A stretch of DNA of 64,000 nt from assembly GCF_900142775.1 (NCBI RefSeq), contig NZ_FRCC01000014.1, positions 1 through 64,000 on the forward strand. Direction: 5' to 3'. A model generated the notes under the pieces. It had not been told where the DNA came from. It did not search any database and saw only the letters and a list, made by a program, of their open reading frames with translations. A program made the translations under genes and the position numbers. This document shows positions 56,384 through 64,000 of this stretch, in pieces (position 1 is the first letter of the stretch; every line of letters starts with the position of its first letter). Origin of the DNA: Flavobacterium flevense. Lineage in GTDB: Bacteria; Bacteroidota; Bacteroidia; Flavobacteriales; Flavobacteriaceae.

Positions 56384-57382
56384 TTAAAAATCTTTTGAGA
56401 TTTCTTTTCCTTTCGTATCAAATATTTTAAGTTGATCGTTCCCTTTTAATTGGGTTGAATATCTCTTTATATTTTTAATGTTTACATTTTTCAATGTTCC
56501 CTTCAATGTCTTTTCAAAATTACCATCGTTTTTATCGTCAAATAAATTAACCATCGAGGCCGTAGGATTATCAATGCTAAGTCCATCAATATTGATCGTT
56601 ACCGTATATTTACCAGTTCGACCATTAATTATGGCATTACTTCCGCCTGGATTCCCTCTACCACTATTTCCAATAATTATCAAATTCTTGAAAGTTCCTA
56701 CCGCTCCATCTGGATAATCCCCCCAACCTAACTGAATAGGTACTGCATTTTGTACCATGTTAATAGTTGTATTGGTTACCGTGATATCATTATACACTTT
56801 TATCACATCATCACCTGTTTCAAAATAGCAATTATCAACCGTCGAACCGTCTCCTGCAGCGATACCATCACTATGATTTCCGCTACCCCCACGTGTATCT
56901 ATAAAATCAGAATCCTTTAAATGAATTACAGCTCCTAAACCACGTACATGAAATGATCTCGGGTTTAAGCTCGTCATATTTTGTAAGGTCATTGTGCCTC
57001 CATGGGCTTCAAACGAACTAATTTCGAATGCTTTAATGTTATTTTTTTGCGGCCAACTTTGTGTTTCAGTTCCATAAACTACTGAAGTTTTTCTGTTTTC
57101 ACCAGAAATAGTGCAATTTCCTTTAGTATGAAAACCTCCATTTACAGTAGTATTAGCATTAATTATTATTTTTTTCACCTCCTCAGGAACATCCCAAAGA
57201 AAACCTTTAACACCTTTTTCTGTAAAATTTATTGCACCTGAAGTTTCTAATTTTAATACTCCTGAATCTGCTTTCCAAGTACATTTCCCACTGTACTGTT
57301 TTTGAAATTCTAAAACAGATTGAGAATAGGAATTACTCAAAAAAAGAATGCAGACTAGGAGACTATATTTCATCATTTTCAT
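56384..57382 (-). CDS. Short right-handed beta-helix enzyme, GH-N-like (family member C)
   Basis: 332 residues; signal peptide 1-21 (SNSYSQ). Beta-helix from about 70. Conserved with 22553 and 52281: SGENRKTSVVYG (93-104), SFHVRGL (143-149), Asp172 in HSDGIA, Asp191-Asp192 in TGDDVIKVY (spacing 19 and 20). The later FMVSWG motif is changed to PIQLGWG. The NHSDGIAAGD and GDDVIKVY blocks also recall GH28. Sulfatases flank it closely (6 and 11 bases), so it is made with them and probably acts on a sulfated or partly desulfated chain in the periplasm. Confidence 0.7.
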   Translation of the reverse strand: MKMMKYSLLVCILFLSNSYSQSVLEFQKQYSGKCTWKADSGVLKLETSGAINFTEKGVKGFLWDVPEEVKKIIINANTTVNGGFHTKGNCTISGENRKTSVVYGTETQSWPQKNNIKAFEISSFEAHGGTMTLQNMTSLNPRSFHVRGLGAVIHLKDSDFIDTRGGSGNHSDGIAAGDGSTVDNCYFETGDDVIKVYNDITVTNTTINMVQNAVPIQLGWGDYPDGAVGTFKNLIIIGNSGRGNPGGSNAIINGRTGKYTVTINIDGLSIDNPTASMVNLFDDKNDGNFEKTLKGTLKNVNIKNIKRYSTQLKGNDQLKIFDTKGKEISKDF

Positions 57383-57388
57383 TTTTTC

Positions 57389-58783
57389 TTATTTTTTTAA
57401 AATAGCATCCATCTTTTTAGACATCTCCGCTTTTACGTTTGCATATTCGGGTTTATTGGCTAGATTAACCCATTCTAAAGCATCATTTTCGTGATTGTAT
57501 AATTCTTCTGAATTATCATTGTATCTAATGTATCGCCATTTTTCTGTACGAATCGTATTTCTCCCCTCACCCATTTGAGTTAATGAAGGATGATCCCAAT
57601 CTAACTTAGGATTTTTTAATAATGGCAAAAGACTATTACCTTCGTTCTTGCTGTTTTTTGGTAAACCTGTAAGTTCTACCAATGTTGGATATAAATCTAA
57701 TAAATTAACAGTCCTTTCGGTTCTACTCCCTGCTTTGGTGACATTTGGAGCTTTAATGATTAATGGAACCCTGCAAGCTTCTTCCCATAATGTGAATTTT
57801 TTATAACGCAATTTTTCTCCTAAATGCCAACCGTGATCTCCCCATAATACAACAATAGTGTTGTCTTTATACTTACTTTTTTCCAAAGCATCCAACATTT
57901 GACCAATACAATAGTCAGCATAATTGATACTTGCCAAATAAGCTTGTACGGCTTCTTTTTGTTTACCATATTTTTTTATGGCTATATAATCTTTACTTGG
58001 TTTGGCATTATCTCCAACATCCTCTAAATCGGTTTCCAATACCGATGGAAGTACAATTTTATCTAATGGAAATTTATCGTAAAATTCTTTTGGAACATTC
58101 CATTCTAAATGAGGTCTAAAGATTCCACAAGCCATGAAGAAAGGTTTGTCAAAATCCCCTGCCAATTTTTCTGCTGCCCATTTAGCATTTAGGTAATCTG
58201 GAGTATCTTCTGTTTTTTGGGTGGTAGCATACCAGTCCATATTATTATCCATCTCTCCTTTAGGAATTCCATTAGACATAAAACCTTCTACTTTTTTAGC
58301 ATGACCATAATTACCACTCACGTTTTCCCAATTGTTCCATGTCTCTTTACCAGTTGCCGGTGTATGGTATATTTTTCCTCTGGAAAAGGTTTCATAACCA
58401 TTGACTGCAAAGTACTGGGGAATCATCTGGGTGCTTTTAAAAACCGGACTATTAAATGGTTTGTCTGCATTACCATAAATCTTTGTTGAGGATGGTTTCA
58501 ATCCAGACATTATTGCAGCTCTGGAAGGATTACATACAGAAGCTGTGCAATAGGCTCGATCAAAGACCATACTCTGTTTTGCTAATCGATCCATATTGGG
58601 AGTAAGTGTTTGTGGATTTCCATCCAAAAAACCTACCCAATCATTTAAATCATCGACTGCAATAAACAATACATTGTATTTTTTTAAATCATCTGATGCG
58701 TCTTTTTGTTTCTTTTGGGCATTAGAGTTAAAACTCACAAAAAGCAGTAAAAAGCAACCTAATGTATTATGAATTGTTTTCAT
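57389..58783 (-). CDS. Sulfatase, family S1, iduronate-2-sulfatase-like
   Basis: 464 residues; signal peptide 1-22 (FNSNAQ). Asp44-Asp45 in IAVDDLNDWVGFL, Cys84 in CNPSRAAIMSGLKP, FSRGKIYHTP at the GKWH position, PFFMACGIFRPHLEW, WGDHGWHLGEKLRYKKFTLWEEACRVPL. Paralogous to the 54906 gene but only moderately similar, so the two may remove sulfate from different positions. Packed 6 bases upstream of the short beta-helix gene and 14 downstream of a GH43 gene. Confidence 0.92.
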   Translation of the reverse strand: MKTIHNTLGCFLLLFVSFNSNAQKKQKDASDDLKKYNVLFIAVDDLNDWVGFLDGNPQTLTPNMDRLAKQSMVFDRAYCTASVCNPSRAAIMSGLKPSSTKIYGNADKPFNSPVFKSTQMIPQYFAVNGYETFSRGKIYHTPATGKETWNNWENVSGNYGHAKKVEGFMSNGIPKGEMDNNMDWYATTQKTEDTPDYLNAKWAAEKLAGDFDKPFFMACGIFRPHLEWNVPKEFYDKFPLDKIVLPSVLETDLEDVGDNAKPSKDYIAIKKYGKQKEAVQAYLASINYADYCIGQMLDALEKSKYKDNTIVVLWGDHGWHLGEKLRYKKFTLWEEACRVPLIIKAPNVTKAGSRTERTVNLLDLYPTLVELTGLPKNSKNEGNSLLPLLKNPKLDWDHPSLTQMGEGRNTIRTEKWRYIRYNDNSEELYNHENDALEWVNLANKPEYANVKAEMSKKMDAILKK

Positions 58784-58797
58784 TTAAGAGAAATTAA

Positions 58798-59967
58798 TTA
58801 TTTATTCAATATAACCTTTTGTTCTGTATATGTTGGTCCATTTGATTGTACTCTACCCTGTTCATCAAACCAAATAGGATCAATTACTAAAAAAGGTTTT
58901 TCATCATTCTTAGAAGGAATAATTCCGTGACAAGACAACCAGTATCTTCCATCAGGACCTTTAAAAATTGCATTATGCCCCACTTGGTTAAAAGGGTTTT
59001 TAGGATCTCCTGTATATTCAAATCCATTTTTTTTGCAAGCTTGTTTGCTCTGAGCTCCATAAAAGGGGTTTCTTTCATTCTTGACCCAAGGACCTTGAAT
59101 ATTTGTAGCAGTGGCATACCCGATTTCATAACCTCGTGTCCAACTGGAATAAAATAAATAATAAGTTCCGTTATTCTCGATTACATAAGCACCCTCAATA
59201 CCAATGGCGTCCCAATCATGATATTTTTTTACTTTAGGAATTAGTCTTCCATCATATCCTGGTACTTTTAGCACTTCACCATTTTTATCGTAATCATAAT
59301 CAACGGGGCTTGGTTTGATGGCACTTTTAGGCTCTGTCAAAAAAGTTCCTGTTGCCAAATCAATTTGCGCAAAACCAATACCGAATTCTCTTCCTCTATT
59401 CCAAAAAGCCCAAACTTTTCCATCCTTATCTTCAAAAAAAGTTAAATCATTTCCATCACATAGCGGTTTTTTCTCAGTAACAATCTTGTATGGCCCTTCA
59501 ATATGATCGGACACGGCATAACCTGGATGCTGCCCAGGGAATCCTAACTCGTCATTATTACAATTGAATAAGGCATAATATTTCCCTTTTACTTTTTGAA
59601 TTTCTGGCGCCCAAAATCTACGATGGTACCATTTATTTTTATCTCCTGCTTTAACAATGTATTTTATAAACTCCCAATTGTTTAAATCTTTGGATTTATA
59701 CAAAGCCACCCCTTTATTCAATTCACCTTTTGTTTCTTGCCTGCCCCAATGAGGATAGGATGTACCTGTCATATACCACGAATCTCCATCGCGAAATACT
59801 TGACAATCTCTTAATCCTTTGGGATCTATTCCATTCTTTATTGGATTTTGATAGCTAAAATAATCTTTGTTATTATTGGTTGTTTGCGAATGCGATTCCT
59901 TACATCCCACCAACATCGAAATGAATATAACACTGCTAATAATCGTTTTAAAATTTAATTTATTCAT
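58798..59967 (-). CDS. GH43-family propeller lipoprotein
   Basis: 389 residues from the ATG at 59967; the frame extends to 59997 but that would overlap the sulfatase stop at 59979 and add residues before the lipobox SMLVGC (Cys22). Asp54 (LRDCQVF) fits the base, WHRRFWAPEIQKVKGKYYALF at about 105-125, CDGNDLTFFEDKDGKVW for the second Asp, and GIEGAYVIENNGTYYLF for the Glu acid; VGHNAIFKGPDGRYWLSCHG closes the fold. Residues after Cys22 (KESHSQ) give no strong surface signal, so a periplasmic anchor is likely. Sits between two sulfatase genes, implying it acts after desulfation. Confidence 0.85.
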   Translation of the reverse strand: MNKLNFKTIISSVIFISMLVGCKESHSQTTNNNKDYFSYQNPIKNGIDPKGLRDCQVFRDGDSWYMTGTSYPHWGRQETKGELNKGVALYKSKDLNNWEFIKYIVKAGDKNKWYHRRFWAPEIQKVKGKYYALFNCNNDELGFPGQHPGYAVSDHIEGPYKIVTEKKPLCDGNDLTFFEDKDGKVWAFWNRGREFGIGFAQIDLATGTFLTEPKSAIKPSPVDYDYDKNGEVLKVPGYDGRLIPKVKKYHDWDAIGIEGAYVIENNGTYYLFYSSWTRGYEIGYATATNIQGPWVKNERNPFYGAQSKQACKKNGFEYTGDPKNPFNQVGHNAIFKGPDGRYWLSCHGIIPSKNDEKPFLVIDPIWFDEQGRVQSNGPTYTEQKVILNK

Positions 59968-59978
59968 TTTAAAAATTT

Positions 59979-61580
59979 TTATTTTTGTTTTTCCCATGGC
60001 ATTAATTCGATATTATTAGGTCTATAATTTTTAATCAGCTGACCTGTTTCTTTTGCTTTTTTTATTTTATCATTAAACATTTGTTGGGTATCACCTGGAT
60101 TCCAGTACCATTCACTTGGCTGTTGTTCGGTTTCCATAATCTTTTTCATAGAAGCAGTCTTTTCAGCATATTGATCGGCTAGATTCGTGTTTATCAATTG
60201 ATCTTCTTCAATAAGATACAGTTCTACTTCTTTATTTGGATGCGAACGGTATGCAAACCAAGGCCCTTGTCGAACAGCCTGTTCATCTTTTCGGGTAAAA
60301 TACATAAATCGATCCTTTGGAATTGCATTTCTATCTCCATTCAAAAGTGGAATTAAGTTAAACCCATCGATCCCTTCAACAGGTTTTGCTTGGGCGACAG
60401 AAGCAAAAGTTGGAAACAAATCAACTAGCCATACAGGCTCACTAATCACATTGGGCGTATCTTGTTTTGGTAAATGAATAAAGAAAGGGATTCGCATTCC
60501 TCCCTCTAACCCACTGAATTTACCACCTGTAAAAGATCCTTTATTATGCAAATAGGGATCGTCTTCCCATACAAGTCTTCCATCATTCGACTCAAAATTC
60601 TTTGATTTTGAAGGATTATGCATTGAATACCCATTATCAGAAGCAAAAACTATAATGGTATTATCGTAAACACCTTCTTCTTTTAGTCTATCAATCAATT
60701 TACCCACTGAAATATCCAATCGTTGTACCATGGCTCCCCATTCTCGAGATTGAATATCCATATCTTTTCTGTCTTTCAACTGTCGGAAATCATCCACAAT
60801 CGTTGGTCCATGTGGCAAATTGGTCGTAAACCAAAGAAAGAAAGGCGCTTTTTTGTTTTTCTGAATAAATTCGGCTGCTTTGTCATCAAATAAGTTGGGA
60901 GTATAAGCTGCTTTGGACATATCCATATAAACCAATTTACCATTTTGATTGTAATATTTCTCGAAATCTATATGAGACGGATTGCCTCGATCTTTCTCAT
61001 ACAAAGGCTCAATGTTCATTCCTTTATTTTGAGGAAAATAAATTTCTTTATTATTCTCATACAATACTAAAGGAAAATAAGAGTGAGACTCATAATGAGT
61101 TAAAAAACCATAATGGTAGTCAAATCCTTGCTTTAATGGATTTCCAGAATCCTCTTTATAGCCTAACCCCCATTTGCCCACAACCCCCGTTTTATAACCC
61201 GATTCCTGTAGCATTTTGGCTAAAGTATAGGTGTCTTGAGGTAGGTTTTCGAAACCACGGGCACTGCTATTCAATCGAATTGGACCATGGCCTACGTGTT
61301 TTCCAGAAAGAAAAGAACCTCTAGAGGGAGCACATTCAGGCGCAGCTGCATAGGCTTGTGTAAACCGCGTAGAGGTCATACACAACTTATCGATATGAGG
61401 AGTCTTATAATTTTTTTGACCATAGGCACTAACGTCTCTAAAACTCAAATCATCAGATAAAATAAAAACAATATTGGGTTTACTATTTTTTTCAATTGTA
61501 CGGTTCTGATTTGAACTTTGACTAAAACTTCCAATTGTAAATATGGAAGTCAATACTATCAAGCTATTTTTTATCATCAT
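59979..61580 (-). CDS. Sulfatase, family S1 (CxPxR type)
   Basis: 533 residues from the ATG at 61580 (61577 is equal); the frame continues to 61628 but there it overlaps the tail of the upstream GH43 gene. Signal peptide about 1-21 (TIGSFSQ). Asp43-Asp44 in LSDDLSFRD, Cys83 in CAPSRGSFLSGKHVGHGPIR, KWGLGYKEDSG, and ASDNGYSMHNPSK. The GKHVGHGPIR context resembles that of the 5112 sulfatase (GKHTGHSSVR), so both may belong to one S1 subfamily near S1_16 (tentative). Starts 1-2 bases after the restored stop of the upstream GH43 gene. Confidence 0.92.
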   Translation of the reverse strand: MMIKNSLIVLTSIFTIGSFSQSSNQNRTIEKNSKPNIVFILSDDLSFRDVSAYGQKNYKTPHIDKLCMTSTRFTQAYAAAPECAPSRGSFLSGKHVGHGPIRLNSSARGFENLPQDTYTLAKMLQESGYKTGVVGKWGLGYKEDSGNPLKQGFDYHYGFLTHYESHSYFPLVLYENNKEIYFPQNKGMNIEPLYEKDRGNPSHIDFEKYYNQNGKLVYMDMSKAAYTPNLFDDKAAEFIQKNKKAPFFLWFTTNLPHGPTIVDDFRQLKDRKDMDIQSREWGAMVQRLDISVGKLIDRLKEEGVYDNTIIVFASDNGYSMHNPSKSKNFESNDGRLVWEDDPYLHNKGSFTGGKFSGLEGGMRIPFFIHLPKQDTPNVISEPVWLVDLFPTFASVAQAKPVEGIDGFNLIPLLNGDRNAIPKDRFMYFTRKDEQAVRQGPWFAYRSHPNKEVELYLIEEDQLINTNLADQYAEKTASMKKIMETEQQPSEWYWNPGDTQQMFNDKIKKAKETGQLIKNYRPNNIELMPWEKQK

Positions 61581-61581
61581 A

Positions 61582-62657
61582 TTAAAATTTTTGAACTTCT
61601 TCTTTTCCAGGATGAGCATAATTTGCATCCTTCACTATCACTTTTACATCTCCGTTTACCATCTTAAAATCAATAGGAACCAGGGTAAGTCCTTGCTTTT
61701 TTATAGTATAAGCGGTATCACTCAAATCCATTTTTGAGCTTCTTCTCCAGATAGGGCGGGTTTATTTGCATTATAAAATGCCGTGCACCACCAATTGCCG
61801 TTTTTATCCTTAAATGGCGTTCCATGTCCTAAAAAACGACCAGCAAATTTCCTTTCATTGTAAGGTCCTGTTACTTTATCGGCTGTAGCGTAATACAAAT
61901 TATAGGTGCCGTGACGCATTGTATCTGTACTCCAAGCAGTTCCAAAAAGGATATACTTGTTTTTGACCCTAACAATATAACAACCTTCATGACCCATTTT
62001 TCTGTTGGAAGGATCTATCTTAATCGATTCTCCTACAAATCCGCTAAAATCTTCTTTTAGCTGAATAATTTCGGCACATTTATCAATCAACCAAGGGGTT
62101 TTGCCATCCATAAAAATCGCAGGATCATGGTGCTTACCAAAATTAAAACTAAAAGGTTCATCAAAAGGGCTTACTAATTTTTCTCCTTTTGAAACCATCA
62201 AATTAGACTGGCCTTGATTGGATGTATAAACAACTACCCATTTCCCATTAACAAAATGAATTTCGGGTGCCCACACCATCGCCTCTTTAACATTATGTTT
62301 GTTTTCTGATGAAACGGCTCTTTTTTCCATTTCTTTACCCCAAGAAGATTGAGTTGTATTCCAGACCACTCCTAATGATTCCCATGATACTAAATCACTA
62401 CTTTTAAAAATTTCTATACCTCCTTTTGGTGCTTTCAAATCCAAATCACTACCTTGTCTGGTACAAGTTAAATAATAAAAGCCATCTGGAGCTAGTTCAA
62501 TATAAGGATCACGCATCCAAACATCTTGCATTAAATAAACTGCCTTGTTGTGGCTTTTTATTTCTTTTAGTTGCCCCTCTTTATCTTGTGCAATTAGTGA
62601 ACTATAAAACAATGTTATTAAAACCAATAACAAACTTTTACTTACTACTTTTTTCAT
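61582..62657 (-). CDS. GH43 glycosidase, C-terminus displaced by a frameshift
   Basis: Signal peptide 1-23 (SSLIAQ). Triad Asp50 (MRDPYIEL), Asp178 (HHDPAIF), Glu224 (GHEGCYI). As written, the frame ends at 61722 right after EEAQKW. Adding one base to the T5 run at 61731-61735 continues it as MDLSDTAYTIKKQG through YAHPGKEEVQKF to a TAA at 61582-61584, 50 codons with no stop, which looks like a genuine GH43 C-terminus and brings the stop to the next gene's start. So I annotate the whole span as one gene with a -1 frameshift. The catalytic part is complete, and truncated protein might still fold. A sequencing error is the simplest reading. Confidence 0.78.
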
Positions 62658-62673
62658 GTTTTCTTAAAGATAT

Positions 62674-64000
62674 TTATTCGTTTTGTAAACTGGTTTTCTT
62701 TCTAATTACAGGCTCTAAATTATGACCATTCTTATCAATATAAATAGGTTCATAATCGTTGGGATCTACCCATTTTAAATTTCCTATGGTGCCGTTCATA
62801 TAATTCTCGTAATAATTTTGGTATTGGGTAAATGGAAATTGTTCATACAAATGGCCAAAACCCTGCATTCGTAAATCTCCTTGAGCAGTTAATTTTTGAA
62901 CCATAAAATCTTCCATTTCCGTTAGCTTCTTTTTGTAATTACTATCGGTTGCAAGATTCGTTAAACAATAAGGGTCTTTGGCGATATCATACAATTCAAC
63001 AGCTGGACGCTTGCCAAAACTCATCATCCAATAGTCAGTATTCACTCCTGCACGACGCAAATTGATCAACAACGATTTTGTTGGACCTTTATCAACATTC
63101 AAGTAACCCGTTTCTGGATTACAAGCTGGCCAACGATCCGTCTCATAATTGCGTAAAAACAACATATTATCTTTGTGAATACCACGAATAGGATAGCCTT
63201 CATCATTTGGTCGCCCATGGTCGTGTCTTTCTTTTCCAACTAAAACAAAATTGCGACTGGAATCAATATTACCTGATTTCTTTGTTTCAAAAAGATTCAT
63301 CAAACTTTTACCTGGTGTTGGATACATTCCTGAACTTTTCCAGTCAATACCAGCCACTTCTAATAAAGTTGGAGCAATATCTACAAAACTAATATAATCA
63401 TCTACGCTCCTATTTGGGTTCAAAATTTTACCTTCCCACATAATAGCCATAGGAACGTGATTCGAGTTTTCATATTGATTTCCCTTTACACGAGGAAAAG
63501 GCATTCCGTGATCAGAGGTATAAATAATTATTGTATTTTCTAACTCCTTTGTTCTATTAAGTTCGTCCAAAATTTTAGCCACATGACTATCTGCATATTC
63601 TAATTCCATCGCATAATCTAGTAAATCGTGACGAACGGCTATAGAATCAGGATAATATTTTGGAACTTCTTTGATCATTTCTAATTTTTTTCCTCCTTTA
63701 TTTACCCCGGATTGGTATTCATAAGGACGATGTGGCTCGTTAAAACCAACCCAGAAATTCCAAGATTTCCCTTTAGGAACTTTATTCAAAAAATCTTTAA
63801 AATTACCGCTGTAATCGTTAACAGCAATTTCTGTAGTGGGTGATTTTAGTTTTTGTGTATCAAATGCTTCTCCAACAAGATTTCGTTCTTCGCCCGTTGC
63901 TGTAATTGCAATTCCGGGAGACCATCCTTTTCCAGTATGTCCTGTGACATAGCCGTTATCTTTTAATACTTCTGGAAATGTTTTGAACTTGGAAGGAAAA
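62674..64000 (-). CDS. Sulfatase, family S1, N-terminus beyond window edge
   Basis: The frame is open to the right edge; the codon at 63789 is only TTG inside the gene, not a start. Visible part, about 442 residues: NGYVTGHTGKGWSPG (equivalent of GKWH), WNFWVGFNEPHRPYEYQSG, then the second metal site in TSDHGMPFPRVKGNQYENSNHVPMA and a C-terminal domain with VELYDIAKDPYCLTNLA. WVGFNEPHRPYE and GKGW are typical of heparan-N-sulfatase-like sulfatases (S1_8-type, tentative). The formylglycine Cys lies outside the window, so activity cannot be checked. 16 bases upstream of the GH43 gene. Confidence 0.9.
   Translation of the reverse strand, partial: FPSKFKTFPEVLKDNGYVTGHTGKGWSPGIAITATGEERNLVGEAFDTQKLKSPTTEIAVNDYSGNFKDFLNKVPKGKSWNFWVGFNEPHRPYEYQSGVNKGGKKLEMIKEVPKYYPDSIAVRHDLLDYAMELEYADSHVAKILDELNRTKELENTIIIYTSDHGMPFPRVKGNQYENSNHVPMAIMWEGKILNPNRSVDDYISFVDIAPTLLEVAGIDWKSSGMYPTPGKSLMNLFETKKSGNIDSSRNFVLVGKERHDHGRPNDEGYPIRGIHKDNMLFLRNYETDRWPACNPETGYLNVDKGPTKSLLINLRRAGVNTDYWMMSFGKRPAVELYDIAKDPYCLTNLATDSNYKKKLTEMEDFMVQKLTAQGDLRMQGFGHLYEQFPFTQYQNYYENYMNGTIGNLKWVDPNDYEPIYIDKNGHNLEPVIRKKTSLQNE

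Noticed and set aside
62674..63789. Complete sulfatase gene starting at 63789
   Set aside because: The codon there is TTG within an open frame that continues to the window edge with conserved sulfatase sequence, so the gene is partial.

Overview
This A+T-rich window (roughly two thirds A+T by eye) comes from a Bacteroidetes genome, most likely a marine member of the Flavobacteriaceae. The evidence is paired SusC/SusD proteins, a type IX secretion C-terminal domain, lipoproteins with Bacteroidetes-type lipoboxes, no Shine-Dalgarno-like leaders, and a heavy load of sulfatases. I see no tRNA, rRNA, CRISPR array, insertion sequence, integrase or transcription regulator.

Nearly the whole window is one large polysaccharide utilization locus (PUL) or several merged ones. 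Left to right: the 5' two-thirds of a TonB-dependent receptor (1-2210, -). A leftward run of five degradative genes follows (9127 to 2571: propeller protein, GH49-like beta-helix enzyme, sulfatase, GH27, GH43). A rightward run (9327-20008) holds a sulfatase, a DUF4380 protein, two tandem GH43 paralogues, a 1152-residue T9SS-exported beta-helix enzyme, a surface lipoprotein and a broken DUF1080 gene. A leftward run (30742 to 19995) holds two DUF1080 proteins, GH2, a double-propeller protein with a frameshift, GH43, a GH-A-like enzyme, a short beta-helix enzyme and another GH43. A lone carbohydrate-binding protein (31590) sits left of the uptake operon (42590 to 31758: SusC, SusD, SusC, SusD, SusE-like), which ends in a clear terminator. 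Another leftward run (51885 to 43051) has a TolB-like propeller, a kelch-DUF1080 fusion, GH43, and a Sip1/GH36-like enzyme between two DUF1593 paralogues. A single rightward surface beta-helix gene (52281) ends in a bidirectional terminator. The last leftward run, to the window edge, has five sulfatases, two GH43 genes and a third short beta-helix enzyme.

Proposed working model (inference): T9SS-secreted and surface-lipoprotein beta-helix enzymes cut a sulfated polysaccharide outside the cell. The two SusCD pairs import the oligosaccharides. Seven sulfatases, ten GH43-like genes, GH2, GH27, a GH36-like enzyme and DUF1080 proteins finish the job in the periplasm. The enzyme set points to a branched, sulfated, galactose- and pentose-containing glycan, but no hallmark endo-enzyme for agar, carrageenan, ulvan, fucoidan or alginate was recognised. 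The most interesting element is a set of five beta-helix proteins whose Asp triad spacing matches clan GH-N (GH49); three of them form a compact, apparently uncharacterised family. Three genes are interrupted: a TAG stop at 19352, a one-base deficit in an A10/T10 tract at 28040-28049, and a one-base deficit at 61731-61735. They could be sequencing errors, decay or switchable genes.
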